Of a stretch of DNA of 64,000 bases, positions 1 through 12,222 are shown piece by piece (the first letter of the stretch is position 1; each line of letters opens with the position of its first letter). The position numbers and the translations under genes are program-made. Source of the DNA: Saccopteryx bilineata (Eukaryota > Chordata > Mammalia > Chiroptera > Emballonuridae); contig NC_089495.1 of NCBI RefSeq assembly GCF_036850765.1, forward strand, positions 66,502,410 to 66,566,409, read 5' to 3'. Under the pieces are notes generated by a model that was not told where the DNA came from, ran no database searches, and was given only the letters and a program-made list of their open reading frames with translations.

Positions 1-200
1 AAGAGGAAGGGGGAGAAAAGCACATGGTCTCTTCTCCTGTGTGCCCAGACAAGGAATCAAGCCTGGCATGTCCATATGCCCTGTCAATGCTCTATCCTGA
101 GCCACCAGCCACTCCTGTGTGCCCTGATGAGGAATCAAGCCTGGCATGTCCATATGACTTGTCAATGCTCTATCTACTGAGCCACCAGCCAGAGCCCCTA
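1..200 (-). repeat. VES-type tRNA-derived SINE remnant with duplicated head
   Basis: Read on the minus strand this is the tRNA-like head of a bat VES SINE. The + strand shows the reverse complement: an AG-rich stretch, then 'CTTCTCCTGTGTGCCC', a B-box-like segment, and 'GAGCCACCAGCC' as the inverted A-box end. The head occurs twice in tandem (about 34-111 and 113-192). Old and diverged. The element probably begins outside the window. Confidence 0.75.
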
Positions 201-234
201 GGCATCCTTTTTAAACCTGTGTAGAAATCTTCAG

Positions 235-735
235 TGACTCCCACATGGTAGAACGAGACCCAGAGTTGCTTCAAGGTTGCTCCAAGTCCACCAGTGCCCA
301 CTGTAGTCTGGCCACTCCTCTTCTCCTACCCTGTCCCTTTGCTCCCCAGCTATGCAATGGCTGCCTTTCTTCCCAGATTCACCCAGCATGCTCTGCCTCG
401 GTGCCTGGCGCTTATCTTTTATTTCAATCCTAACAGTTCTTCTCCATATGTCTCAACCATTTTCAAATGTCAGTCCTTGGAAAAGACTTTCATGGGATAA
501 AGTAGCATATCTCCATCACTCTCTCTTCCCTTACCCTGCTCTGTTTTCTTCATAGTTCTTATTACTACACAACATTACATTATTTAATAATATTTTATGT
601 TTTTTTAAACTATAATGTAAACTCCCTAAAGACTGAAACTTTATGTACTTATTCATTGTTGTTCCCCTAGTACCCAGAATAGCGCTCAATTCATAGTAGG
701 TGCTCCATAAATCCACTGTTGAATGAAAGAATTCA
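235..735 (+). repeat. L2-like LINE 3' fragment
   Basis: The 3' part resembles the sense end of mammalian L2: 'CATAGTAGGTGCTC' followed by 'ATAAATCCACTGTTGAATGA'. The pyrimidine-rich part upstream fits the preceding L2 region. Family call is from memory of the consensus and was not aligned. Confidence 0.55.
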
Positions 736-1226
736 GTCCTCAGAACAACATGATGACACATATTATTAGCTCCCCATTCATTTTTTAAAGTATGAATTTT
801 GATTTTTTCACTCTATAAATAAACAATTACAGATAGATTATAGATTTATACATGATAAATAAAATAATTTCCAGAAGGTAACAGATAACAATATTTTTGT
901 AATTATGGAGTAGACAGATATTTTTCAAAGGGATGCAAAGTCACTAATCAAAGGAAAATGATTATTTTTACTATATTAACGGTAAGAAAGTGAAAAGTTA
1001 CTTTTCATCAAAAAAGTCCATTTATAAAGAAAAAGGCAATCCATTGTGGAAGAAAATATTTATAACACATAAATCTGACATAAATATCATATTCTATAAA
1101 GAAGTCTTCTAAATGAAGAAGGAAAAGTTTTCCCAAGATAAGAGAAGAATGGGAAAAGACTCAAATAAGCTCTTCCCAACAGAAGATATCTAATAAACAA
1201 AATGCATCAAAAAATGTGCTGGATTT

Positions 1227-1614
1227 CGCCCTGGCCGGTTGGCTCAGCGGTAGAGCATTGGCCTGGCGTGTGGGGGACCTGGGTTCGATTCCCGGCCAGG
1301 GCACACAGGAGAAGCGCCCATTTGCTTCTCCACCCCCACCCCCTCCTTCCTCTCTGTCTCTCTCTTCCCCTCCCGCAGCCAAGGCTGCATTGGAGCAAAG
1401 ATGGCCCGGGCGCTGGGGATGGCTCCTTGGCCTCTGCCCCAGGCGCTAGAGTGGCTCTGGTCGCGACAGAGCGACGCCCCGGAGGGGCAGAGCATCGCCC
1501 CCTGGTGGGCAGAGCGTCGCCCCTGGTGGGCGTGCCGGGTGGATCTCGGTCGGGCGCATGCGGGAGTCTGTCTGACTGTCTCTCCCCGTTTCCAGCTTCA
1601 GAAAAAAAAAAAAA
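1227..1614 (+). mobile_element. Long VES SINE, young copy 1
   Basis: Starts with 'GCCCTGGCCGGTTGGCTCAG' (tRNA-like A box), has B box 'GGTTCGATTCCC', then a GC-rich non-tRNA body of about 300 bp and an A13 tail. It is flanked by an imperfect target duplication around 'GTGCTGAATTT' (1215-1226 and 1614-1626). The body contains a CTCF-like motif on the minus strand (1496-1508) and a one-base-shorter version (1518-1529). Little divergence suggests a recent insertion. Confidence 0.92.
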
Positions 1615-1926
1615 AGTGCTGAATTTTATTAGTACTGGGTGGATGGGGTGGGGGGTCTAAACTTAAAACCTAAAGTGGTCACAACTGAAAACTCAATGGA
1701 ATACAACAGGTAAGGCAAAAATGTCAAGTACTAGTAGGTTTGTGGAGCAACTCAAACGCTCATATGTTGTTAATAAGAAAGTAAACTAGTGTAAATACTT
1801 GGGCAAACTATTTAGCAGACTCTACTAAAATTAAATATACTATACCCTTAGCCCAGCAATTATGCTCGTTACTAATACCATATAGAAATGAATCTCCAAG
1901 TTCACCAGATATACATATAAAATTTT

Positions 1927-2352
1927 TTTTTTTTTTTTTTTCATTTTTCTGAAGCTGGAAACAGGGAGAGACAGTCAGACAGACTCCCGCATGCGCCCGA
2001 CCGGGATCCACCCGGCACGCCCACCAGGGGGCGATGCTCTGCCCACCAGGGGGCGATGCTCTGCCCATCCTGGGCGTCGCCATGTTGCGACCCTCCTGGG
2101 TGTCGCCATATTGCGACCAGAGCCACTCTAGCGCCTGGGGCAGAGGCCACAGAGCCATCCCCAGCGCCCGGGCCATCTTTTGCTCCAATGGAGCCTTGGC
2201 TGCGGGAGGGGAAGAGAGAGACAGAGAGGAAGGCGCGGCGGAGGGGTGGAGAAGCAAATGGGCGCTTCTCCTATGTGCCCTAGCCGGGAATCGAACCCGG
2301 GTCCTCCGCACGCTAGGCCGACGCTCTACCGCTGAGCCAACCGGCCAGGGCC
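1927..2352 (-). mobile_element. Long VES SINE, young copy 2 with tandem CTCF-like motifs
   Basis: Minus-strand copy with poly-T at its left edge, flanked by a 15-bp target duplication TACATATAAAATTTT (1912-1926 and 2353-2367). Its body carries two identical 22-bp units containing CCACCAGGGGGCG (2021-2033 and 2043-2055, + strand), and YY1-like GCCATGTTG / GCCATATTG cores near 2079-2113. Closely resembles the copy at 26334-26729. Confidence 0.93.
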
Positions 2353-2400
2353 TACATATAAAATTTTATAGAACTTTAAAATAATTAAAAATAGTCATAC

Positions 2401-3674
2401 ATAATATTGCAATGGCTAATTATGCTATCTCATATTTATTTAAAGAATGAATGAGTTATACACTAGTGAAAGTAAATATACTGCAATTACAAATGATAAC
2501 ATGGATTATTTAAGAGTTGAGCAAATTAAGACAGTCATAAAAAGAGTAATGCTGTATAATGCCATTTATAACAGAGAGAGGCGAGAATGGTTGGGGAAAG
2601 AACAAGCAAGACATGTACAGTGGCAGAAATTATGCTTGTCATTCCTTACCTTTAGTGAACTAACAGTCTGGGAGGGGATCAGTGTCTTCTGGTTGCTGTC
2701 TGTTCTATTTATCTGTTTCTTATTCACATAAATGTATTTGCAAGATCAAATTCATTATTAAACACTTTAGTTATGATGATTTGTGAACTTTCTATAGGTA
2801 TGCTATATTTAAATAAAAAATTTTAACTTAAAAAATTCCTAGGATTATTGATAAAAACTCTTGTTTTAAAAGTTCTAAAATCAATAATTTCTTTTTTTTA
2901 AGTGTAAGTCAATCAAAGATAAATTTTTCTTGGTACTTTATTTAAAATAAATAAATTTGAGATCATATCTGACCAAGGTAACCAGATGAAAACAGGCACG
3001 GGTGATGAATAATTTAAGGTATATTTTAAGGGTAGTAAGTAGACTGGCATGATTAACTCATGAGTTTCAGAAAGAAATGATGCAAGTATTAAAGTAGTAA
3101 AAATGGAGAAATAATTTGGTTTCAAGTGATGAAAATAGACAGGTAATTTAAATTCAAGTAATGGAGATATTTGAATGCTATGCTAAAGAAGCTGAACTAT
3201 ATTTTGTAGATAATGAGGCACCAAAGGCTTTGAAAATGAAAATGACAGAATTTTTACCTTTTATTAAGATAGCTCAGATGCAGTGTGAAGAACAGATTAA
3301 AAAGATTAGACTCCAGAAATCTGGAGTTTATTTGGATAGATATTGCAACAGACAAAGCAGGTGATATTAACATAAGGAAACTAGAAGAGAAAAACAGAAT
3401 TTTGAAAAATGTACTAGTAAGAGAATTGACAGGATACAGCAGAATATAGGGAATAGACCACATATATATATATGGTCAAAAATGTATGAAGTAAAAGTGA
3501 TTTTAATATTTCTAACCTGTAAGAAAAGCAAGTAAAACATTTCATTAACAGAAGTAATAATAGAAAAGAAATACTTTCAGAGAGAAACTAATAAATTCAT
3601 TTTAGAATATTGGAATTTGGTACAATGCTAGTATGAACTGACAATGAAAAGCTGGGATTTAAAAATCAGTTTTT
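2401..3674. other. Unassigned AT-rich intergenic DNA
   Basis: No gene, RNA or recognisable young repeat. Short open frames here (for example 2447-2731 and 3161-3364) have no recognisable domain, no splice context and AT-driven composition. Confidence 0.5.
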
Positions 3675-3844
3675 GCCTGACCAGTGGTGGCGCAGTGGAT
3701 AAAGCATCAACCTGGAATGCTGAGGTTGCCAGTTCAAAACCCTGGGCTTGCCTGGTCAAAGCACATATGGGAGTTGATGTTTGCTGCTCATCCCCCCCTT
3801 CTCTCTCTCTCTCTCTTTCTCCTCTCTAAAATGAATTTTTTTAA
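3675..3844 (+). mobile_element. Short tRNA-derived SINE ('GGTGGCGCAGTGGATAAAGC' head)
   Basis: A tRNA-like head is followed by 'CCCTGGGCTTGCCTGGTCAA', 'GCACATATGGGAGTTGATG', a (TC)n tract and 'CTCTAAAATGAAT'. Imperfect target duplications flank it ('AAATCAGTTTT' at about 3663-3673 and 'AAATCAGGTTTT' at about 3848-3859). The same family is nested inside the hAT element at 12511-12738. Confidence 0.85.
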
Positions 3845-4310
3845 AATTAAATCAGGTTTTGATAAAAAGGTATGATTGGGCACTGAGATCATTTTTGAAA
3901 CTATAGAAATTATTTTCCAGAATCTACCTGCCAGATTGAATCTTTATTACCATAATTTCTCATTGTGTTCATATGTAACTTTGTTTCAGCTCACTTATGT
4001 GTATGTTTCTAAAAATCTCTATAGTGAAAGAGATATTGCATAGTTATTTTTATATTCTTCCACAGGACCCAACATGGCATTGGGCCCAGAGTGATCATTT
4101 ACCACTGATTTTCTGGTGATTTGCCTTTTTGGGTACCTGATAGTCTCATATTTCTATATTAACTATAAATTTTATAATTTTTAAACATTACTACTATGAA
4201 ATATGTAACTCAACTCCTCAAAATTTATATATCAGAGCAATCAATATTATATAATTTATTTTTTGTAATAAAAAGTATGTTTCAAAAAATAACTTTGAAA
4301 AGAAGGATTA

Positions 4311-4762
4311 GGCCTTGGCCATTGGCTCAGTGGTAGAGTGTTGACCTGGTGTGGAGAAGTCTTGGGTTCGATTCCTGGTCAGGGCACACAGGAGACAGGA
4401 CCATCTGCTTCTCCACCCTTCCTCCTTCCCCTTCCCCTTCCCCTTTCTCTCTCTCTCTCTCTCTCTCATCTCCTCTCTCTCTCTCTCTCTCTCTCTTCTC
4501 CTCTCTCTCTCTCTCTCTTCTCCTCTCTCTCTCTCTCTCTTCTCCTCCTTGCCCAGGGCACTGAGGATGGCTCATGGATCCTCCAACTCAGGTGCTAAAG
4601 AAGAAAAAAAAGCTCAGTTGTGAGCATGGCCCCTGATGGGTAAAGCATCAGCCCCAGATGTGGGTTACCAGGTGGATCCCAGGAAGGGCACATGTGAGAG
4701 TCTGTTTCTCTTTCTCCCCTCCTCTCACTTAAACTTAAAAATGGAAAAGAAAAAAAAAAAGG
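4311..4762 (+). mobile_element. Old long VES SINE with expanded TC tract
   Basis: A VES head (B box 'GGTTCGATTCCTGG' and 'CAGGGCACACAGGAGA') precedes a TC-rich microsatellite of about 100 bp (4446-4545). An older version of the VES body and an A-rich tail follow. The target duplication is AAAGAAGGATTA (4299-4310) versus AAAGAAGAATTA (4762-4773). Confidence 0.85.
4446..4545. repeat. (CT)n/CTCCT microsatellite
   Basis: Runs of CT dinucleotides separated by CTCCT/TTCTCC interruptions, inside the old VES copy. Confidence 0.9.
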
Positions 4763-5090
4763 AAAGAAGAATTAGATCTCATAGTCAAATGTAGCTACCA
4801 TCAATACTAGAGATACTGAGTTAATTTATGACTTAATCATTTACCATCTAGATTATGCACTAGCCTCCAATTACATCTTCTTTTCTTCCTTTTTTAACTC
4901 TGTAGTCAGTAATCTCCCTGTCTATAATTTGTACTTCTGCTTCAGGGTGGCTTTGAAGAATTTTCTTCAGACATTCTTCTTGTGATTATTCTACATCAGG
5001 ATAGTTTCTGTGTAATTGTATTATTAAGATTTACTGAAACAATTGTAAAATAAGAAATGTGAATTTATTGTAGGGAAAATGACTGTGTTA
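4763..5090. other. Unassigned intergenic DNA
   Basis: No coding or repeat signal I recognise. Confidence 0.45.
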
Positions 5091-5125
5091 GTTTAGGTTC
5101 TCTAGAGATATAAAACCAATAGGAT

Positions 5126-5173
<48 letters not shown>

Positions 5174-5470
5174 CAGAGAGACAGAGAAAGAGAGGAGAGG
5201 GAAAGGGAGATAATTAGGAACTGACTCACACTCACACAATTATGGAGGCTAAAAAGTTCCATGATTGCCTTCTGTAAATTAGATACACAGGAAGCAAGTC
5301 ATGTAATTCAGTCTGAGTGTTAAGGCTTAAAAACAAGAAGAGCTGGAGATAAATGTTCCAGCTCACTGCAGAAAGAAACAAATTCCTCCTTCCTTCCATC
5401 TTTTTTTTTTTTTTTCTATTCAGGCCCTCAAGGGATTGCATGATGTTCACTACATTGAAGAAGTCTTTCT
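5091..5470. repeat. Ancient mammalian interspersed repeat, family not resolved, with (TA)n expansion
   Basis: Opens with 'GGTTCTCTAGAGATATAAAACC' and 'CAATAGGAT', passes through a (TA) run of about 42 bp (5129-5171), then 'ACTCACACAATTATGGAGGCT' and ends with 'TATTCAGGCCCTCAAGGGATT'. These blocks occur together, in this order, in a widespread placental repeat, but I cannot name the family with certainty. Confidence 0.6.
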
Positions 5471-7855
5471 TTCTCATGTTCAATGTAGCCTTGGTTTTAG
5501 CATTTTAATGAAAATCTTTTCAAAATGGATTATACATGTCCTTGCCTTTTATTTTTATTATTTTTTAATATTTTATTTTATTTTTCATAATTGATAGCAT
5601 CATGAAAGTATTTGAATATGTTAAATGTGAATTGCTTTGTCTTTCCTTTAAATAAAATGTACTAAATATAATTTAATATTCATAATATGACTCAGGATCA
5701 CTATGACCAACATCAGTTGGCTCTAATTTCAAAATTGTATATATCTACTTATTTATATCACCCTTAATGTTACTACTTTGACCCACACAAATATCATGTA
5801 TCATCTGGCCTGCTTTAATTTCTGTTATCTGACTTCTCAACTTTTTTCCATGCCCATTGCAATCTGTTGTCATAGAAACCAGAATGATCTTTTCAACATT
5901 TAAATCAGATCATGTTATTTCTCACCTCAAAATATTCCAATAGTTTCTGTTGATTCTTATACTGGCCTACAAAGCCTTATATAATTTCATTTCTCATTAA
6001 TGCTCCTATCTTACTTCCTACTATCCTAAGACATGGATCATCTTCCTACTTCAGGGTCTTTGCACTAGCTCACAACTACACACGCACATACACATACACA
6101 GAAAGACTTCTAATTTGCTGCTTCCAATGTGTTTCAAACTCAAATAATAGCTAAAGCATTTATAGAAATGATGTCTAAAATTAACACGAATAGGTTCTGA
6201 ATGGACAACCTGAAGGACTTTCATTCAAGGAAATTGTGTAATTTTTTACACATGATTAATGGGATGTTTATTTCATTCATGTTTTTAAGTGTTCTATATA
6301 TTTGACATTACTAAAAAAGACATTTCAACATAAATGAGGCATTATTTTCTATACCATATAAGTGGCATGGATGAAACTGTCCCGGTAACCCAGTAAATAG
6401 TAAAACAGCTTCATGTGTTGTTGATTTCAATTTCTAGTTACATTGTTTCATTTTTATTTTAAAAGAAATAAGCTTGTTGAACCAATGAATAATGAATTTT
6501 AAGTGCAATCCAAAGCATTTAGCAGATCCCCAATGATTAAAAAAGGAAAATGACAAAAATAACATAGAAAACACAGTGGGAAATATTTTTGTTGGCCTAA
6601 AGTTTCAGGATTAATGCTATTTAGAAATATGAAAATAGAATTTTAAGACATATATGATATTGAAGACATAAACAGCAATGAAAATATCTTTTCATAATGA
6701 ATACTTTTATTTCACTCCCATATTACAGTGTTGAATATCAAAATTCAATTAGTTACATCTCTTCATTAGAACTTTAATGAAGTGTTAACTATTCCAAATA
6801 AATACCATGATAATTTGTTGCATGGTTTAGTATAAGCAATACTTTATTATTCTAACCTATAATAATGATGGTGAGTCATTATATTTATCTAACTCCAACA
6901 TTGAAGAAACTATTCCTAACCATAAGTAATACAAATATTTAAAAACTCTTTTTCACTTGCTTTAGAAATAAAGAAAAATGGTAAATGAGCATATTATGGA
7001 TTGAACAAAGATTGACAGCACTATGTCCATGGCATGAGTGGTTGACCTAATTATCCTAGGTAACTGAATAGAGAAACTCAAATGAAAGCTAGTAAATAAA
7101 ACCAAACAAACATTGCATTATATCGGATTCTAAGAGAGAAATACATTCGAAGGGTGCAAGACTGACTAATGGGAAACGTTCATATATAATGCTGGTACTG
7201 AATGACCCAGTGACAAATATATTCCATGAGTAAAAAATCAGGTCTTTGTCATAGCCATATGATCTCAGTCCACTGAGAGATTACATAAAAACTTTATCAC
7301 TCACTCTTGACAGTAATGTATAGTAAGATAAAACAAAATTCATCTTCAAATCTTCTAAAGAGATTGAGTTTCAGAAAAGATGAGAAAATTTAATTTTGTC
7401 AGAGTATACCTATACTGGGAAAGAATTCATCCTTGGAGATAGAATCACATACCTAGAGATTATGGCATGAGTCACTTATAAAATACAAAACTGAAATATT
7501 ATTCTTGCTGGGTTATTTTTTTCTACTAAAACATGAGTATTAGGAAACTTGTAGAGCACTGAAATAATAATAACCCTATGGAATTCCTCATGAAATTTAA
7601 CTTCAATGATGATTTATTCATGTTGTCATTTTTTTTTTTAATTTAAGTCAATTAGGGCCCTGATAGCACATTACTGTTATTGCTGGTTTTCTACCCAAAA
7701 ATTTTTAGAAGGATGAAAAATTGGTGTCTTTTATTTCATTATTTACTCTAGATTTATTTAAATTTGGTTGAAATTTATGATATTATATTTGTATAATGTT
7801 CAGCTTAAGTTTAAAACATCATTCCTTCCCATAAGTCATTTCTATAATGCATTTT
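5471..7855. other. AT-rich intergenic DNA with one L2-like patch
   Basis: Mostly unassigned. Around 5790-6080 the segments 'AAATCAGATCATGTTATTTC', 'TGGCCTACAAAGCC' and 'CAGGGTCTTTGCACTAGCTC' resemble an L2-class LINE. The rest shows nothing I recognise. Confidence 0.45.
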
Positions 7856-9740
7856 ATTTTTTATTTATTTAAAATACTTCACTTTTAGACCAGTTTTAGG
7901 TTGAGAACAAATTAAGAAGATGCAGAGATTCCCCATATACCTGGTACCCTAACATATTCATGGTTTCAATCATCAATATTTCTCACCAGATAATACAATA
8001 CACTTGTTATAGTTAATGAATCAACACTGACACATCATAATCATTCAAAGTCTATAGTTTACCTTAATGTTTACTCTTGGTGTTATACATACTACTGTTT
8101 GGGGGAAATTCTGATGACATTTATCTGTTATTAAAGTATCATATAAAAATTTCTTTCACTGTCCTAAACATGCTCTGTGCTCTGCTTATTCATTCATCTC
8201 ACATTCCTAACCTCTGGCAACTATTGATCTTTTTTACTCTCTCCATAGTTTTACTCTTTCCAAAACATGTCATAGAATCATAAAGAGTAGTGTAGACGTC
8301 GCGTTGCTTTTTTTCACTTATGAATATGTAGATAAGAGTTTCTGTTTTCTTTCATGGCTCTGTAGTTCATTTCATTTTGGCACTGAATAATAAATATTGC
8401 ATTGTCTGAATGTACTAAAGTTTACCCATTCACCAAATGGAAGGACAACAAATTATTTTATGGAATTGCCAAAAACTTTGGTTGCTTCCAAGTTTTTGGC
8501 AATTATATATAAAGCTGCTTTAAACATTTGTTTGCAGGTGGTTGTGTCAACATGAGTCTTTGGTTTTGGGGTTAACACCAAGGACATGATTGTTGGACCT
8601 TATAGTAAGAATATGTTTACTTCTTACTATACACAAAACTGTTGTTCCAAGTGGCTGTACTATGCTGCACTCCTACAAGCAATGAATGAGAGATCTTATT
8701 GCTCTACATCCTCATCAGCATTTGGTATCCTCAGAGTTTCAAATTTTTGCAATAAGCATGTAGTGGTATCTTACCATTATTTTAATTTCATTTTCTTCAT
8801 GACATATATCATGAAGCATCTTTACATATGCTTATTTGCCATCTGTACATCTTCTTTGGCCTGTTATTAATTGGGCTTTATGTTCTTATATGGTTGAGTT
8901 TTAAAAATTCATGGCATATTTTAGATAATAGTTTACTATCATATACATCTTTTTTAAAAATTGTATTCCAGTCTATGGCTTGTCTTTCCATTCTATTAAC
9001 AGTTTCTTTCTGAGTTCCAGTTTTTAATTTTAATGAAGTCTGGCTGATCAACATTTTCTTTCATTGATTGTGCTTTCTGTATTTTATCTAAAAATTCATT
9101 GTCCTTCTTACCCAAGGCATGTTAGGTTTCTTTCTATATTATCTTCTAAGAGCTTTACAATTTTGGATTTTAAATCTTGATTAATGATCCATTTAAAGTT
9201 AATTTCTGAAAAGTGTGTAAAGACTGTGTCTGTATTCATTTTTTACTTGTGGATGTGTAGTTGTTCCAGTACCATTTGTTGAAAAGACTATTTTTGATAC
9301 ATTATATTACCTTTGCTCCTTTATCAAAGAACAGTCAACTATATTTATATGGGCCTTTTTATGGGTTCTCTGTTATGTTCTATTGATCTACTATTCTGTT
9401 CTTTTGCCAATATCACACTATATAGATTAGTATATCTTTAAAATAAACCTTGAAATTGGGTAGAATCAGTCCTCCAGTTTTATTATTCTTCAATAAGTGT
9501 TAGTTACTCTGGGTCTTTTGCTGTTCCATATAAATTTTAGAATCAGCTTGTCAATATCCATAAAATAATTTGTTGAGTATTTGATTGGAATTTTATTAAA
9601 TTTATAAATCAAGTTGAAATAGACTATATCTTGACAATAGTGATTCTTTCTATCCTTGACCACAGAGTAGTGTCTTTTTATTTAGTTAGTTCTCATTTGA
9701 TTCCTCTCATCTCATTTTTGTAATTATTTATATAGATCAT
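7856..9740 (-). repeat. Antisense L1 (3' end to ORF2)
   Basis: The + strand reads as the reverse complement of an old L1: 3'-end sequence near 7860-8300, then antisense ORF2 landmarks such as 'TTATTTGCCATCTGTACATC', 'GTCTATGGCTTGTCTTTCCA' and 'ATTGATCTACTATTCTG'. Many stops in all frames. Contains a perfect 15-bp inverted repeat at 8464-8504 that the usual L1 sequence lacks. Confidence 0.8.
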
Positions 9741-9750
9741 ATATATTATA

Positions 9751-9872
9751 ATGGATGGTGCAAAAGTAGGTTTTTCATTTGTCTTATAAAAAATAATACA
9801 ATAACAAATAATAATGCAAGAATAAACTGTTTCACATATTCACAACTATAAACTTGCTTTTCCCCAAACCCA
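9751..9872. mobile_element. Mariner-type MITE (copy A)
   Basis: The terminal inverted repeats pair 'GGTGCAAAAGTAGGTTT' on the left with the reverse complement of 'AAACTTGCTTTTCCCC' on the right, flanked by TA dinucleotides. Same family, in inverted orientation, as the copy at 24560-24686. About 122 bp, with no coding capacity. Confidence 0.7.
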
Positions 9873-9920
9873 TATATTTATTAGGTATATAACTATTTAA
9901 TTTTGGAAGGTACTAATGTG

Positions 9921-10020
9921 AATAGTATTTTATTATTTTAAATTCCACTCAATCTTAACTGTTATACAGGAATGGTATTTTATTATTTTAAATTCCATTC
10001 AATCTTAACTGTTATACAGA
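9921..10020. repeat. 50-bp tandem duplication
   Basis: Two adjacent 50-bp units (9921-9970 and 9971-10020) differ at three positions. Each starts with AAT(A/G)GTATTTTATTA and ends with TGTTATACAG(G/A). Confidence 0.95.
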
Positions 10021-11742
10021 AAAGTCATTAATATTTGGATATTAACTTTATATTCTGCAAGCTATGTAGATTTCACAGTTACTTATTTTTTCTATTTCCC
10101 AATTTATTGATCTATAAAATGAGAAGTTTTATAACAATTTCTAGTGACAATTAAATGTTAAAATGGATATGAATGTTATAAATATTTGACTCAACGTAAG
10201 ATGAATGTGAAATAAAATGGTGATTTAAAAATACAGAATATTTTATATTTATGCCTCTTTATTGTATCTATAGAAATATAGTCAGAATGTGTAGAAATTA
10301 AAGAACTGGTATATGTATGACTTAATGTAAGAAGTTGAAAAAATCACCTAAATCAAATTTTCTAAGAAAATAATGTAAATTATTATAGTACTAGCTATAT
10401 ATTTGAATTTTTAATAACCACCATTTTGTAATCATAGATATTTTTAAGTGATTATTTTGATTTCCTTTTTTCCTTCTGTATATTTCAGTAACTTTTAGAG
10501 ACAGTCATAAAACAGTCTTGTTTGTAGGCTGCAGCTTCAATATCTTACTAAAAACTTTGGTGTCTACAAACAGGGTAAATTAATCATGAAGATAAAATTC
10601 TATTATATCAGTTTCATCATTTAAAACTTAATTTGTAGCAAATAAATTAATTAAAACAAGTGTTCAAGATATAAATTTATACAAATATAAATATAAAACC
10701 CAAATGAAAAGAGATATAAAATTAAATTAGAAATACTTTCTTGCTAAAAAATCTACTAAAATTATTTAAAATTTTTGTGGTTCCGATAACACTAATTTTT
10801 GTGACATAAAAGCACATTTAAATTCTTTTTACAAAATATAAAGTTTATATTTAGTTTTAATATTTTTTTTTTAGAGTTAGGTATATATGTGTGTGTGTGT
10901 ATACATATACATATATATTTTTGAAGAAAACTATAATATATATTTATATATCTTCTTACAATTTTTATGTATATCCTTAAATTTTATATATATCATATAT
11001 ATTATGTATAATATATATTAAATACCATACATTATAGCTCTTAGGGATAAAAGTGCATTTTGATAAACATATTGGTAATATTCAATTATCTATGAGATGA
11101 TGATGTAAGCAGTGATGTTATTTGCTAGTAGTATTTTGTAATTCAAGAATTACAGAAATAGTATTCTAACTAATGCACAGACAAAAATAAAAAAAGTGAT
11201 ATGTGATGAACTGTGGCAGCAGTAGCTAGGATTTATAGCACAAATGAAAAGTTTGAAATAGCAATGACTTGTAATAGTAGAACCCTAGAAAAAGTAGAAA
11301 GTTCACAATCTTGTATACAATATAGTGTAAGATTAATATATGGTTCCAAATAAGAGGATTTATCACATTTCTTCTGTACAGGGTTGAGCAGAACTAAGTT
11401 TATAGCTGTTCATATGGAAAATTATACAATAATTAATAAGTTATAATTCCCTGTATATGAGTCATAAAATTTTCTGACCTCTTTTCTTATACCATCTCAT
11501 GAATGTCTGCAAGCAAGGCACTCAGGCAAAGGATTAAAGCATTCTTCTCTGAAGCAATTGAATGTCACTTCTAAATTTTTGTTTTGTTATTTTCAAACTG
11601 TTACAGAGCCCAAAGTCCACCATTGTCAAAATCACACAAGAACCTAAAATTGCAAAGAAGCTTTTGTTTCATTTTTAAACATGAAAAGACACTCTAGAAA
11701 CAGTCAAGTAATTAGTGATTGAGATTTTAAAAGTGAAAATAG
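10021..11742. other. Very AT-rich intergenic DNA
   Basis: No gene found. There is a short alternating purine-pyrimidine stretch near 10885-10915 (TG and TA runs) and TATA-rich sequence to about 11030. Confidence 0.5.
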
Positions 11743-11886
11743 AGGAAGGTTTCTCAATCATGATATTACTGACATTTGGGACATAATGCACAGCAGAAGC
11801 CCTCTTCTTTGTAATAACCAAAAATGTCATTATATGTTGTGAATGTCTCGAGGGGTTTAAATCGTGTCTGATTGAGAACCAATTCC
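11743..11886 (+). repeat. MER5A-like hAT (Charlie) MITE
   Basis: Old mammalian hAT fragment: 'GGTTTCTCAATC' at the left and 'GATTGAGAACC' at the right are inverted repeats. Internal blocks 'TACTGACATTTGGG' and 'AACCAAAAATGTC' match the MER5A consensus as I remember it. Confidence 0.75.
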
Positions 11887-12214
11887 TTACAGAAAATAGA
11901 TTGAGCAAAAGAATACAATTTTAAAATAACTGTACTTCACTCAAAGATTTCATTTATACTGCAGAAAGATATTGTATAAAAAGCAAATAAGTTCTTGAGT
12001 ATAAAAATATTATTTCTACAATTAACTTAAAAATAATTGACAACTTAGAAAAGTCAATATATGTATCAAAGACATAGAATAAAAGGATACAATAAAATTA
12101 GGGAAATCCAATTCATGAGTGACCAATATACAGTACAGCTAAATATGAGCTCTAGATAAAAAAAAACAAAGAAAATAAAAGCTGATAGAACTTTTTTTTG
12201 TCAGAAAGACAAGC
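11887..12214. other. Unassigned intergenic DNA
   Basis: Nothing recognised. Confidence 0.45.
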
Positions 12215-12222
12215 GTCTAAGC

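Larger units (their letters stand above)
770..2400 (+). repeat. L1 ORF2 fragment (sense), split by two VES insertions
   Basis: Segments 770-1226, 1627-1926 and 2353-2400 read as decayed sense L1 ORF2/3' sequence. Recognisable pieces are 'TTCATCAAAAAAGTCC', 'TGGGAAAAGACTCAAATAAGC', the 'TGTGGAGCAACTCAAACGCTC' segment and 'GCCCAGCAATTATGCTC'. No open frame remains. The two long VES SINEs at 1227-1614 and 1927-2352 interrupt it and are younger. Confidence 0.7.

Noticed and set aside
1227..1300. tRNA gene
   Set aside because: A and B boxes are present but belong to the VES SINE head; the same structure recurs in every VES copy and no cloverleaf with a 3' terminator follows.
1202..2311. Protein frames of 152 and 167 codons, with similar ones at 26203-26758 and 57079-57561
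   Set aside because: They are translations of the GC-rich VES body and recur in each copy; no evidence of a host protein.
4327..4575. Arg/Glu-rich and Ser/Leu-rich frames
   Set aside because: Products of the CT microsatellite read in both directions.
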